Assembly: GCF_030123245.1 (NCBI RefSeq)
Contig: NZ_CP126101.1
Coordinates: 2,044,501 to 2,108,500, forward strand
Length of the DNA stretch: 64,000 nucleotides
Direction of reading: 5' to 3'
Source of the DNA: Lysinibacillus pakistanensis
GTDB taxonomy: Bacteria > Bacillota > Bacilli > Bacillales_A > Planococcaceae
Part shown: positions 8,478 to 16,884 of the stretch, piece after piece
How the letters are laid out: every line of letters begins with the position of its first letter
Numbering within the stretch: position 1 is the first letter of the stretch
The notes under the pieces: generated by a model
What the model was told of the DNA's origin: nothing
What the model saw: only the letters and a program-made list of their open reading frames with translations
The model's database searches: none
Translations under genes and position numbers: made by a program

Positions 8478-9647
8478 ATGTCTGAATTCAACAATGACCT
8501 ATTAAAATCGAAAGATCCATTCGCATCAGAAAATCCATTATTACAGCCTAATCCATTGGCAAAAGTGGAGCAAGAGCAAAAACCAGTACTTGTTTCTGAG
8601 CAAGAGCTATCTCAAATTGCTCAAAATCAGTTGGCATTAAAGCAAGATCCTGAGGTTCATGCATTAGCACAAAAAATTGATGTAAAAGATCAAATTGCAA
8701 TGCTAGAGCTTGGAAAAGAAACAGCGAATGGCATTTCTACTTTTTCAGATAAAATGCTTGCATCAATGAAAACGAGTAAGCTTGAGGAATCAAGTGTATT
8801 ATTAAATAACTTAAATCGGATTATGGATAAATTCGATCCTCAAGATTTTGCGGAGGACAAAAAGGGAGGCTTCCTATCAAGGCTATTTACAAAAGGAAAG
8901 GAACAATTAGAAAAGTTTCTATCCAAATATGACAGCATGAATAAGGAAGTTGATGTGATCTATCGTGAGATTCAAAAATATGAAGTTGAGATGAAAAGGA
9001 ATACGGTTGATCTTGAAAATCTTTATGATCAAAATTTAGACTACTTCCAAACGTTGAGTAAGTTTGTTGCCGCGATTGAAGTAAGAACTGACGAAGTACG
9101 TGCGTCATTACCAGCGCTTGAACAAAAAGCTCAAACTGGTGATCAATTAGCAGCAATGGAATATGAAACATTGCTCCGTGCTGTGGAGTTACTTGAGCAA
9201 CGTCGTTATGATCTAGAAATGGCACAGCAAGTTTCATTCCAGTCTGCTCCACAAATTCGATTGATGCAGCAAGGGAATAACCATTTAATTGCTAAAATTA
9301 ACTCTGCGTTCGTTACAACAATACCGATCTTTAAGCAAGGACTTATTCATGCTGTAACGTTAAAACGCCAAAAGCTTATTTCAGATTCAATGAGTGAACT
9401 GGACCGTCGTACAAATGAAATGCTTGTGAGAAATGCAGAGAATATTAGTAAAAATAGTGTTAATATCGCACGTTCTGCAGGTAGCCCAAGCATAAAAATT
9501 GAAACTATTGAAACAACATGGCAAACAATTATGGCTGGTATTCAAGAAACAAAACAAATTCAAGCGGAGACAGCGAGAAATCGTGAGGAAGGCCGAAAAC
9601 GTATTGAACGCCTACAGCTTGAATATGAAAAACTGAAAAAAATGTAA
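8478..9647 (+). CDS. telA: Toxic anion resistance protein, TelA/YceH family
   Basis: A 389-residue TelA (PF05816) protein, cytosolic and largely alpha-helical with long coiled coils (about residues 150-390). The family signature is visible in DLENLYDQNLDYFQTLSKFV, in the mid-protein VSFQSAPQIRLMQQGNNHLI and in the tail TWQTIMAGIQETKQIQAE. The length fits the family. Homologues are linked to tellurite and cell-envelope stress resistance, usually beside TerD proteins, but none is present here. The ATG follows GGGGG. A strong hairpin at 9652-9680 ends the transcript. Confidence 0.92.
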   Translation: MSEFNNDLLKSKDPFASENPLLQPNPLAKVEQEQKPVLVSEQELSQIAQNQLALKQDPEVHALAQKIDVKDQIAMLELGKETANGISTFSDKMLASMKTSKLEESSVLLNNLNRIMDKFDPQDFAEDKKGGFLSRLFTKGKEQLEKFLSKYDSMNKEVDVIYREIQKYEVEMKRNTVDLENLYDQNLDYFQTLSKFVAAIEVRTDEVRASLPALEQKAQTGDQLAAMEYETLLRAVELLEQRRYDLEMAQQVSFQSAPQIRLMQQGNNHLIAKINSAFVTTIPIFKQGLIHAVTLKRQKLISDSMSELDRRTNEMLVRNAENISKNSVNIARSAGSPSIKIETIETTWQTIMAGIQETKQIQAETARNREEGRKRIERLQLEYEKLKKM

Positions 9648-9651
9648 CCTT

Positions 9652-9680
9652 AAAGCTTCTTGCATACTGCAAGAAGCTTT
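9652..9680 (+). terminator. Rho-independent terminator of telA
   Basis: AAAGCTTCTTGCA pairs perfectly with TGCAAGAAGCTTT across a 3-base loop (13-bp stem), followed by a short T-run. Confidence 0.85.
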
Positions 9681-9722
9681 TTCTTGCGCAAGATATTTAA
9701 CTTTTTTCAGCAAATGTTTTTT

Positions 9723-9815
9723 TGTATCGAAAGCATAGCGGTAGATGTTTTATGCGCGTAAGCGTAGCGGCAGCAGATACAGAAGTCTCCCATCTCAATA
9801 GGTGGTGAGCTGAAT
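9723..9815. repeat. Copy of the dispersed GCGAAAGCGTAGCGGCAGC repeat plus hairpin module
   Basis: TGTATCGAAAGCATAGCGG at 9723 and GCGTAAGCGTAGCGGCAGCA at about 9755 are two half-copies of the repeat family seen at 60.9, 62.4 and 63.0-63.7 kb. They are followed at 9781-9812 by AGAAGTCTCCCATCTC and GGTGGTGAG, a diverged copy of the hairpin module at 62902-62929. A 70-codon frame across this stretch (minus strand, 9697-9909) is not a gene. Confidence 0.75.
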
Positions 9816-9893
9816 ACGAATTTAAGCTACTTTTCAGATTTCTCCTGGATTTGTCTTTGACAAAAAAGAAAATAGTGATTATGATTAAATGAA

Positions 9894-9908
9894 TGAGAAT
9901 GATTATCA
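9894..9908. promoter_or_regulatory. Fur-box-like site
   Basis: TGAGAATGATTATCA matches 14 of 15 positions of the 7-1-7 Fur consensus TGATAATNATTATCA. It lies 22 bases upstream of a 19-codon reading frame and 81 bases upstream of the coiled-coil/HTH gene at 9989. This suggests iron- or metal-responsive repression of that gene. Confidence 0.6.
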
Positions 9909-9929
9909 ATAGAGAAAGTGTGTGGATAG

Positions 9930-9989
9930 ATGGTTATTACAGCAATACCATTACACGAAGATTTTAGTAGTGGAGTGAAGAAACGATAA
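9930..9989 (+). CDS. Possible 19-residue upstream leader peptide
   Basis: ATG-initiated frame MVITAIPLHEDFSSGVKKR whose TAA overlaps the ATG of the next gene (TAATG). A GTGTGG/GAGAAAG stretch upstream is only a weak ribosome binding site. The overlap would permit translational coupling to the gene at 9989. It is too short to judge by composition; it may be a leader or chance. Confidence 0.3.
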   Translation: MVITAIPLHEDFSSGVKKR

Positions 9990-10522
9990 TGGGCAAAGTA
10001 AATGCAATTGGATTGTCTTGTGAAACATTAAAAGATGGGGCACTTGCCATTAATATGACGGAAACGCTTATACTCGTATCACAAAATCGCTATCAGGGAT
10101 TAATGCATTTAGAAGAGCTGTATAATGCCATGCATGTTGATATAGATGAGAAACATCATATTTTAGAGCAGGAGCGAAAACTATTAAAAAAACAAAATTT
10201 ACAGCTGGCGGAAGATGTGCAAAAATTAAAGCAGCAAAATGTGGTATTACAAAAGAAGTTGACTGAATATAATTGTGCAGTTGATGAGCTGAAGGAGCTT
10301 CGCAGACAAAATACTGAGCTACTTTTTGAGTTAAGTAAATACACTGCATTGTCGAGAGAGTCACTTTCAGGTCCTCTCAAATCAATGATTCGTGATATGC
10401 GGGAGCAGGGTGTAGGTATTAAGGAAATCCATATTCGTATTAAACGGCAAATTAATCCAGATATTAGCTATAGAATGGTGCGTAACTATATTTCTGAGCT
10501 TGAATCTGAGAATGATGCATAG
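9989..10522 (+). CDS. Coiled-coil protein with C-terminal helix-turn-helix
   Basis: A 177-residue cytosolic protein that I do not recognise as a named family. Residues about 45-120 are a long coiled coil rich in Glu, Lys, Gln and Leu heptads. Residues about 130-172 resemble a resolvase/Hin-type helix-turn-helix (MIRDMREQGVGIKEIHIRI, then SYRMVRNYISELE). This suggests a dimeric DNA-binding protein. The ATG overlaps the stop of a 19-codon upstream frame, and a good Fur-box-like site lies further upstream, so the gene may respond to iron. No partner gene is adjacent. Confidence 0.75.
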   Translation: MGKVNAIGLSCETLKDGALAINMTETLILVSQNRYQGLMHLEELYNAMHVDIDEKHHILEQERKLLKKQNLQLAEDVQKLKQQNVVLQKKLTEYNCAVDELKELRRQNTELLFELSKYTALSRESLSGPLKSMIRDMREQGVGIKEIHIRIKRQINPDISYRMVRNYISELESENDA

Positions 10523-10648
10523 CATCCATATAGAAAGGCTGTAAATTAAGCATTTACAGTTCCAGAGCTAAGTCCTATAATTAGTCTATTCTTTAAAAAT
10601 TGCGCAAAGTCGTAATCAATTTCAACAAGAGTAGGAGAATTAGAGGCA

Positions 10649-11566
10649 ATGTCAAATGAAAAAAAAGGGGTTTTGGCAGCGTTCTTGGCTTATGTTTTCT
10701 GGGGTGCCTTTCCTCTATATTGGAAATTACTCGAGCATGTACCGAGTATGGAAATATTATTATCTCGAGTCATCTGGTCCTTTGTCTTTACGGTATTAGC
10801 AGTAGTCCTATTTGGCATGCGTAAGGATCTTCTAGCAGATATAAAGTATTTATGGTCACACCAAAAGCATTTCTGGCAGTTGGCAGGAGCATCCTTTGTC
10901 ATTTCTATGAACTGGTATTTATATATTTGGGCAGTTACACATAACCATTTAATTGAGACCAGCTTAGGCTATTATATTAATCCTCTTCTTTCAGTTATTT
11001 TTGGGGTTATCTTCTTTAAAGAGACGCTTAATCGTGCACAATGGGTAGCTACAGGAATTGCCTTTATTGCAGTCATTATTTTAACGATTAACTATGGTTC
11101 CGTTCCATGGGTAGCACTGCTTATTGCATTATCCTTCGCCATTTACGGTGTATTGAAAAAGAAAATTTCACTTGATGCCACGAGAGGACTAGCTATAGAA
11201 ACATTATTTATTTTACCAATTGCATTAGGCTATTACGTCTATCTGTTCACAACGCAGCAAGCTTCATTCTTACATGTCGGTGTAAAAACAGACATCCTGA
11301 TGATTGTTAGTGGCTTGGTGACAGCTATACCTTTAATTTTATTTGCAAAAGGTGCACAAAATATTCCGCTTTATTTACTAGGCTTTATACAATATGTCTC
11401 ACCGACTATTGTATTAATTTTAGGAATTGTGTTATATAAAGAGCCGTTTAGTCAGGTAGAGTTAATTGCATTTAGTATTATTTGGGGAGCTTTACTACTG
11501 TTTTCTGGCTCGAAAATCATTGAAACGAGAAAGGCTCATCATAAATCTGCTTTTAAGAACTTGTAG
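10649..11566 (+). CDS. rarD: EamA family permease RarD
   Basis: A 305-residue membrane protein of the drug/metabolite transporter superfamily with ten predicted helices in two EamA repeats. The RarD signature is present: GVLAAFLAYVFWGAFPLYWK at the start, SRVIWSFVF, and NHLIETSLGYYINPLLSV in the middle. Substrates of RarD are not established. The ATG follows a GGAG-type site with about 8-base spacing. It is transcribed alone and ends at a hairpin at 11558. Confidence 0.92.
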   Translation: MSNEKKGVLAAFLAYVFWGAFPLYWKLLEHVPSMEILLSRVIWSFVFTVLAVVLFGMRKDLLADIKYLWSHQKHFWQLAGASFVISMNWYLYIWAVTHNHLIETSLGYYINPLLSVIFGVIFFKETLNRAQWVATGIAFIAVIILTINYGSVPWVALLIALSFAIYGVLKKKISLDATRGLAIETLFILPIALGYYVYLFTTQQASFLHVGVKTDILMIVSGLVTAIPLILFAKGAQNIPLYLLGFIQYVSPTIVLILGIVLYKEPFSQVELIAFSIIWGALLLFSGSKIIETRKAHHKSAFKNL

Positions 11567-11587
11567 AAATTTTCTACAGGTTTTTTC
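11558..11587 (+). terminator. Terminator of rarD
   Basis: AACTTGTAGAAA pairs with TTTCTACAGGTT, followed by a run of T residues. Confidence 0.8.
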
Positions 11588-12044
11588 TTTGTTACATTTA
11601 TGTCAGTTAGCCAAGAGCATAACTCAGTCTTATAAGAAGATGAAAGCACCTTTACTTTTTTTATTGCATATAGTAAGATAATGACAAATTAGATAACAAT
11701 GAAAAATATTGAGAGGTGCTTTTTGTGAGTGTAGTAGGTTCTAAATAGGAATAATTACATCGAAATAAAATGATTGACGACAGGGGATTTATGGAAAAGT
11801 AACCCCCTATTTGGTCATGCGTTTATTTCAATACCTATGAAGATACCTACAATACTTTATAAAGCGTGTAATGCACTGACTAACTTCATGTTGATGAGGT
11901 TTTTTCAGGATGCTTATTACATACCCTTTGTAATGTGAAAGCTGTGGTATCCCCGCAGCTTTTTTTTTTAATAAAATCATTGCTATCTAATAATAGGTAT
12001 CTTCATGAATGATTCTAAAAAATCATAGTGAGGAGCAATTAACA
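11588..12044 (+). other. Long leader region before the MutS2-like gene
   Basis: No gene is supported across about 455 bases. A strong hairpin AAAGCTGTGG/CCCGCAGCTTT with a nine-T run (11938-11970) ends upstream transcription or acts as an attenuator. ATGAAGATACCT at 11837-11848 and its exact reverse complement at 11995-12006 bracket this hairpin. A GTG frame of only seven codons with a good GAGAGGTG site lies at about 11724 (VSVVGSK). I see no known riboswitch or T-box signature. Confidence 0.5.
11938..11970 (+). terminator. Strong hairpin with T-run upstream of the MutS2-like gene
   Basis: AAAGCTG and GG pair with CC and CAGCTTT around TATC, followed by nine T residues. It lies 75 bases before the MutS2-like start and after no gene, so it may be an attenuator rather than a simple terminator. 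Confidence 0.7.
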
Positions 12045-13946
12045 ATGAATTATACTACTCTTGAGAAGTTACAATATAATGAATTGAAGGAAAATGTAAA
12101 ATGCTACTGTGTGAGTGGATTAGGTAAACAGTTATTGGATAAATTAGAGCCAAGTTCTAGCATATCTGTTGTGAGAAATCGATTGAACGAAACGACAGAG
12201 GCACGGGCCATTTTAGATGCAGAGGGGCATATTCCTTTTTTAGGCGTAACAAATATTGACAGTACCATCAAAAAGCTTGAAAAAGGGGTTATTTTAGATC
12301 CAAGTGAGTTAATAAGCATTTCAGATTTTTTACGTGGATGTCGCAAAATAAAAAAATTTATGTTGGAGAAGGAGTTTTTTGCGCCAGTTCTTGCTTCCTA
12401 TGCTCTTTCAATGGCTGAATTTAAAAGTGTAGAAGAGGAAATAAATTTTGCGATTAAAGCTAATCGCGTAGATTCAGCAGCTAGTCGAGAACTAAAGCGC
12501 ATTCGAAACCATATTGATACGACAGAGGAGAAAATTAAAGAACGCTTAACAAAATTTTTAAACAGTAGTGCAAATAAAACCTATATACAGGAATTTTTTA
12601 TTAGTAAAAAGGATGATCGTTACACAATTCCTATTAAGGCGTCCTATAAAAATCATGTGCAGGGAACAGTGGTGGAAATTTCAGCGAAGGGTGCTACAGT
12701 TTTTATAGAACCTAGTGCAGTCGCAAAATTAAATGTAGAGTTGGCGACCCTGAAAGCGGAGGAAGCTATCGAGGAATATCAGATTTTAGCTTCATTATCA
12801 GGACTTCTGATGGAAAATATTCGCGAAATCACGATTAATATGGAGTTGATTAGTCAGTATGATATGGTTTTTGCTAAAGCTAAGTATAGCAAGCAAGTAG
12901 GAGGCATTGAGCCAAGCTTGAACGAATATGGCACTATCAAATTAATCAATGGGAAGCACCCTTTATTACCAGGAAATGCGGTGCCATTAACGTTTGAAAT
13001 CGGTCAAGATTACCGAAGCTTGATTATAACAGGGCCTAATGCTGGTGGAAAAACGGTAGTCCTCAAGACGATCGGCCTTTTAACATTGGCAACCATGTCA
13101 GGCTTTCATATCGTAGCCGAAAAAGGAACCGAAATAGCTGTATTTGATAATATCTTCGTAGATATTGGTGATAATCAAAGTATTGAAAATGCCCTTAGTA
13201 CATTTTCATCTCATATGAAAAATCTTTCGGATATTATGATGGCATCGAATAATCATACATTATTACTTTTTGATGAAATTGGCAGTGGGACGGAACCAAA
13301 CGAAGGAGCGGCATTAGCTATATCTATTTTAGAGGAATTCTATCATATGGGCTGTATAACAGTTGCTACAACCCATTACGGTGAAATAAAACGTTTTTCT
13401 GAAATGCATAGTGATTTTATGAATGCGGCTATGCGTTTTAATAGCGAAACATTGGAGCCATTGTATCAATTAATGATTGGTGCCTCTGGCGAAAGTAATG
13501 CGCTTTGGATTTCACAGAAAATGAATATTCGCAAAACAGTATTACAGCGTGCGAAGGACTATTTGGACAATAAGGATTACCAGCTAGAAAGGGTTCATGA
13601 CAGTAAAATTAGAAGGCCCAAGATAGGAAAAGAGGGCACAAAGATGAACCATGAATTTTCCAAAGGGGATCGAGTGAAATTATTAGATTATGATGATGTT
13701 GGGCTTGTCTACAAAGAAGTAGATAATTACTGTAATGTTGTCGTGTATTATAAGGAACAGTTTATGGAGGTAAATATTAAGCGTTTGGTATTAGAGCTTT
13801 CTGCAACTGAACTATATCCTGAAGATTATGATGTGGAAACATTATTTGTAGACTATAAAGAACGCAAGCTTCAGCATGATATCGATCGTGGCTCAAAAAA
13901 AGCTCTACGCAGGATTCAGAAGGAAATGAGAAGGGATAAAAGGTAA
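12045..13946 (+). CDS. MutS2-like ATPase lacking the Smr domain
   Basis: A 633-residue MutS-family protein. The clamp/lever coiled regions span about residues 1-300; Walker A is GPNAGGKTVVLKT (about 330-342), and Walker B is LLLFDEIGSGTEPNEGAALA followed by ATTHYGEIKRF. A small beta domain (GDRVKLLDYDDVGLVYKEVD) and a basic tail RRIQKEMRRDKR follow. Canonical MutS2 is about 785 residues and ends in an Smr nuclease domain; that domain is absent here. The ATG at 12045 follows GAGGAG; an earlier ATG at 12009 lacks such a site. The protein is probably a MutS2 paralogue acting on branched DNA or ribosomes without endonuclease activity (inference). Confidence 0.88.
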   Translation: MNYTTLEKLQYNELKENVKCYCVSGLGKQLLDKLEPSSSISVVRNRLNETTEARAILDAEGHIPFLGVTNIDSTIKKLEKGVILDPSELISISDFLRGCRKIKKFMLEKEFFAPVLASYALSMAEFKSVEEEINFAIKANRVDSAASRELKRIRNHIDTTEEKIKERLTKFLNSSANKTYIQEFFISKKDDRYTIPIKASYKNHVQGTVVEISAKGATVFIEPSAVAKLNVELATLKAEEAIEEYQILASLSGLLMENIREITINMELISQYDMVFAKAKYSKQVGGIEPSLNEYGTIKLINGKHPLLPGNAVPLTFEIGQDYRSLIITGPNAGGKTVVLKTIGLLTLATMSGFHIVAEKGTEIAVFDNIFVDIGDNQSIENALSTFSSHMKNLSDIMMASNNHTLLLFDEIGSGTEPNEGAALAISILEEFYHMGCITVATTHYGEIKRFSEMHSDFMNAAMRFNSETLEPLYQLMIGASGESNALWISQKMNIRKTVLQRAKDYLDNKDYQLERVHDSKIRRPKIGKEGTKMNHEFSKGDRVKLLDYDDVGLVYKEVDNYCNVVVYYKEQFMEVNIKRLVLELSATELYPEDYDVETLFVDYKERKLQHDIDRGSKKALRRIQKEMRRDKR

Positions 13947-13956
13947 GGGGTAGATG

Positions 13957-13994
13957 GGGTAGAGGAAAATTTCTTTTTTCTCTACCCTTTTTTT
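13957..13994 (+). terminator. Terminator of the MutS2-like gene
   Basis: GGGTAGAGGAAAA pairs with TTTTTCTCTACCC, followed by seven or more T residues. Confidence 0.8.
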
Positions 13995-14060
13995 AGTAAT
14001 AAAGTTTCGAATTTATTAAATTTAAATGAGCACTATATAATTCACAATAGGTCATTTTTA

Positions 14061-15308
14061 TTACACAGTGTCAATCTGTCCCTTAATGGAATAATAGGTT
14101 TCTTCAATTTTTTGCTTATACGGAAGATCGATTAAATCCTGTGAATCCATATAGGCCATTTTTGCAATTTCATAGGCTGTTGTTAACTCACCAAAATGTG
14201 CATAACAGAGTGCCTTATAGGAGAAGCATTCATTAAAGCCTAAAATGTCAAATGGATGTAGGAAGAATGATGGGATGTTTGTAAAATGTGCAAAAGCTTC
14301 CTTAGCTTCTTCGTATCGACCTAGCAAATATAAGGATTTACCTTTTTCACAATAATATAGGTTTTTATCAAATTTGATGGCTCCCATATCCATAAGTGGA
14401 CGAAAACGCTCTATTTCCTCTAGTGCCTTTTCATAATCATGGGTGTAATTGTTATAATAGTGAGCTCGTAATGTGAAAATAAAGGCATCCACATCCGCTT
14501 GTTCCACAAAAACACGATATTGCTCTAGCTTTGTTATCAAATGCTCTGTTTGTTCGAAATCATTGTCAACCATGGCACAAAACGCTGCTATACGATACAT
14601 ATCATCAATATAATAATAAAATTGGTTTTTATGTGCATTGGCAATTGACTCTTTAACAAGTTGCTTACCTGCTTCATATTCTCCGATAGCTAATTGAAAA
14701 ATGCTAATATAATAAGCCATTTTCCCAGCATCTCGTGAATCAAGTTGATAATTTTCCTGCTCAGCCTCTTCCTTAGCCTGTAAGATACAGGAATAAGCCA
14801 TATTATAGTTTCGACCTTCCATGAATACAGCTGATTGTATAACGTAGGTTTCAAACCAATGACTCAGTAAATTAATTTCTTTAAATATAAAGCGTGCACG
14901 ATTGAGTGGCGATTCCCATGTCGTTATGCCTGCTTGATATTGTGCTACCGCGTAAATATACAGTAAACGACCTGCTTCATAGCTAAGTGGGAGCTCTTCT
15001 ACATAAGGCTTAATCATCTCTATAGTTTGTTCCAGATTTTTTGTATCACCAAGCTGTATTTGTGCATAAAAAATTTCCACCCGCTCTAAAAGATGTCGTA
15101 TTGTAGATGGTGCTATTTCTTCAAGTAATTCACTTGCTTTTACCCCTAAACGCTCCGCGATATAGTCAAGGCTTTCCATCGAGGGCTTAGCCTTATCATT
15201 TTCAATTTGACTTAGCATTCCTTTTGTAAGACGATCGCCAGCAAGAGCCTCTAATGTAAATTTTCGTTCCTTTCTTAAATTGCGAATTCGTGTACCTAAA
15301 GAGTTCAC
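14061..15308 (-). CDS. XRE-family regulator with TPR domain (RRNPP-like)
   Basis: A 415-residue regulator. An XRE helix-turn-helix fills residues 1-65 (GTRIRNLRKERKFTLEALAG, then KGMLSQIENDKAKPSMESL). The rest is a helical TPR-like array with recurrent GRYEEAKEAF-type helices, as in Rgg/PlcR/Rap-like peptide-responsive regulators. The GTG start follows AAAGGAGG. It is divergent from an MFS exporter, and the shared intergenic region holds two perfect GTTTAAT-N3-ATTAAAC dyads. It probably controls itself and the exporter in response to a peptide or small molecule (inference); no pheromone precursor gene is evident next to it. Confidence 0.87.
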   Translation of the reverse strand: MNSLGTRIRNLRKERKFTLEALAGDRLTKGMLSQIENDKAKPSMESLDYIAERLGVKASELLEEIAPSTIRHLLERVEIFYAQIQLGDTKNLEQTIEMIKPYVEELPLSYEAGRLLYIYAVAQYQAGITTWESPLNRARFIFKEINLLSHWFETYVIQSAVFMEGRNYNMAYSCILQAKEEAEQENYQLDSRDAGKMAYYISIFQLAIGEYEAGKQLVKESIANAHKNQFYYYIDDMYRIAAFCAMVDNDFEQTEHLITKLEQYRVFVEQADVDAFIFTLRAHYYNNYTHDYEKALEEIERFRPLMDMGAIKFDKNLYYCEKGKSLYLLGRYEEAKEAFAHFTNIPSFFLHPFDILGFNECFSYKALCYAHFGELTTAYEIAKMAYMDSQDLIDLPYKQKIEETYYSIKGQIDTV

Positions 15309-15341
15309 TGCCTCGCCTCCTTTATTTATAACATAACCTTT

Positions 15342-15413
15342 GTTTAATTATATTAAACTTTCTCTTGCGTGAAAAGTAGAAGTTATGCTATATTTTGTTT
15401 AATAAAATTAAAC
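15342..15413. promoter_or_regulatory. Twin operators in the divergent XRE/MFS promoter
   Basis: GTTTAATTATATTAAAC (15342-15358) and GTTTAATAAAATTAAAC (15397-15413) are both perfect 7-bp inverted repeats around 3 bases. Their starts are 55 bases apart, close to five helical turns. They lie between the XRE regulator and the MFS gene, so they are most likely the binding sites of that regulator, possibly with looping. Confidence 0.75.
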
Positions 15414-15448
15414 TTTTAATTTTTATTAAAAATTTGGAGGGTTTTAGA

Positions 15449-16735
15449 ATGGATGAAGCAGCAAAATATAAAAAAGCAACCTATCATTTATGGACATTTA
15501 CAGCCAGCAAATTGATAGCGATGCTAGGGACAAATGTGCTATCCTTTGGGATTAGTTTGTATATCTTAGCCATGACGGGGTCTGCAACAAGCTTTGCGAC
15601 CAACATGATATGTTCAGTATTACCGCGAGCACTTGTTGCACCTATAGCTGGCCATGTTGCTGATAATTACCCGAAAAAACGTACAATTCTACTTGCACAA
15701 GCAGGAACGATTTTAACAGTAGGGGGCTTACTGCTCTACACAGAAACAGTAGGGATGTCGGTTTATGCTATTTATGTAGCAACAGTTGTTAATACGATTT
15801 GCTCCGCTTTTTCAGGTGTAACATTTTCATCAGCTATCGCAACATTGGTCAATCCAGAGCGATTACAGCGTGCCATATCATTTAACCAATTATCAGTGTC
15901 AGTTGCTGCAATAGGGGGGCCTATAATCGGGGGAATGATGTATGGTTTTTTCTCAATGAAAGTATTTTTAATAATCAATATGATTGCCTATTCAATTGCT
16001 TTTCTCTTGGAGGCAACGATGAACTTCACCCTTTATAGTACAAGAGATGGAGATGTGAAAAAGGAAAAGATTTGGGAAGGGCTTACTAGTGGCTTTCGTT
16101 ACATTAAGCAGCAAAAGGTTATTAAAACCGTAATGTGGATGTCATTATGGATTAATTTATTCTTCTCTGCCATTGTTGTTGGTGGGACTTATATTATTAT
16201 TGAATTACTAAAAGTAAAATCTACACATTTTGGCTTTATCGAGGCTTCTGGTGCTTTTGGTATGCTCATTGCCTCCGTTTATTTTGCGACAAGGGCAGAG
16301 GTTAAAGTACCGTTACGTTTTTCTAAAATCAGTTTATTGCTGCTAGCAAGTAGTTTGAGCTTAGCCGTATTACCATTATTGATGAAATTATCGTATTTAA
16401 CGATTGTGATTTTTTATATTGTGATTTACTTTATTTTTGCAATCTTTGAAATGGGTATTAATATGCCTATTGGTGTTTATATGCAAAAGCTAATATCAGA
16501 GGAATATCGAGGACGTGTATTTGGGTTAATGGAAACGATGGCTATGTCGATGATGCCAATTGGTATGTTGGTGTATGGCATCCTGTACGATACATTACCA
16601 GCAACGGCGATTTTACTCTCTACTAGTGCGATTATTGTGACGATTACATTGGTTTTGCTCCGAACTTCTGTCTTAAAAGAAGCACACCCAGAATTTTATA
16701 ATAAAGAAATTGTAACGGAGAGTGTAACAAATTAA
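15449..16735 (+). CDS. MFS efflux transporter
   Basis: About 428 residues with twelve predicted membrane helices, a member of the drug:H+ antiporter group resembling MefA/macrolide-type MFS exporters. The loop between helices 2 and 3 reads AGHVADNYPKKRTI, the usual motif A. The ATG at 15449 follows GGAGG with good spacing; a longer TTG-started frame at 15395 would overlap an operator and has no ribosome binding site. Control by the divergent XRE-TPR regulator is likely. The substrate is unknown. Confidence 0.9.
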   Translation: MDEAAKYKKATYHLWTFTASKLIAMLGTNVLSFGISLYILAMTGSATSFATNMICSVLPRALVAPIAGHVADNYPKKRTILLAQAGTILTVGGLLLYTETVGMSVYAIYVATVVNTICSAFSGVTFSSAIATLVNPERLQRAISFNQLSVSVAAIGGPIIGGMMYGFFSMKVFLIINMIAYSIAFLLEATMNFTLYSTRDGDVKKEKIWEGLTSGFRYIKQQKVIKTVMWMSLWINLFFSAIVVGGTYIIIELLKVKSTHFGFIEASGAFGMLIASVYFATRAEVKVPLRFSKISLLLLASSLSLAVLPLLMKLSYLTIVIFYIVIYFIFAIFEMGINMPIGVYMQKLISEEYRGRVFGLMETMAMSMMPIGMLVYGILYDTLPATAILLSTSAIIVTITLVLLRTSVLKEAHPEFYNKEIVTESVTN

Positions 16736-16765
16736 TTCGCCTTTTTATTAAGTAATACAAAAAAT

Positions 16766-16808
16766 AACCAGACATTCTGAAATTAATAGAATGTCTGGTT
16801 TATCTTTT
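16766..16808 (+). terminator. Terminator of the MFS gene
   Basis: AACCAGACATTCT pairs with AGAATGTCTGGTT (13 bp) around a 9-base loop, followed by TATCTTTT. Confidence 0.8.
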
Positions 16809-16884
16809 CAACTAATCTAAATGATAGTACCAACTTCTAAGTATCTGCATCCTGAATAAAAATTAGTAGCGATAGTGCCAAAAA

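Noticed and set aside
9697..9909. 70-codon minus-strand frame as a gene
   Set aside because: It runs through the dispersed repeat and hairpin module and the Fur-box-like site; no ribosome binding site.
11724..11747. Seven-codon GTG frame with good ribosome binding site as a gene
   Set aside because: Too short to support; might be a leader or a decayed start, so only mentioned in the gap entry.
15395..15448. Upstream TTG start for the MFS transporter
   Set aside because: It lies within the second operator and has no ribosome binding site; ATG at 15449 follows GGAGG.
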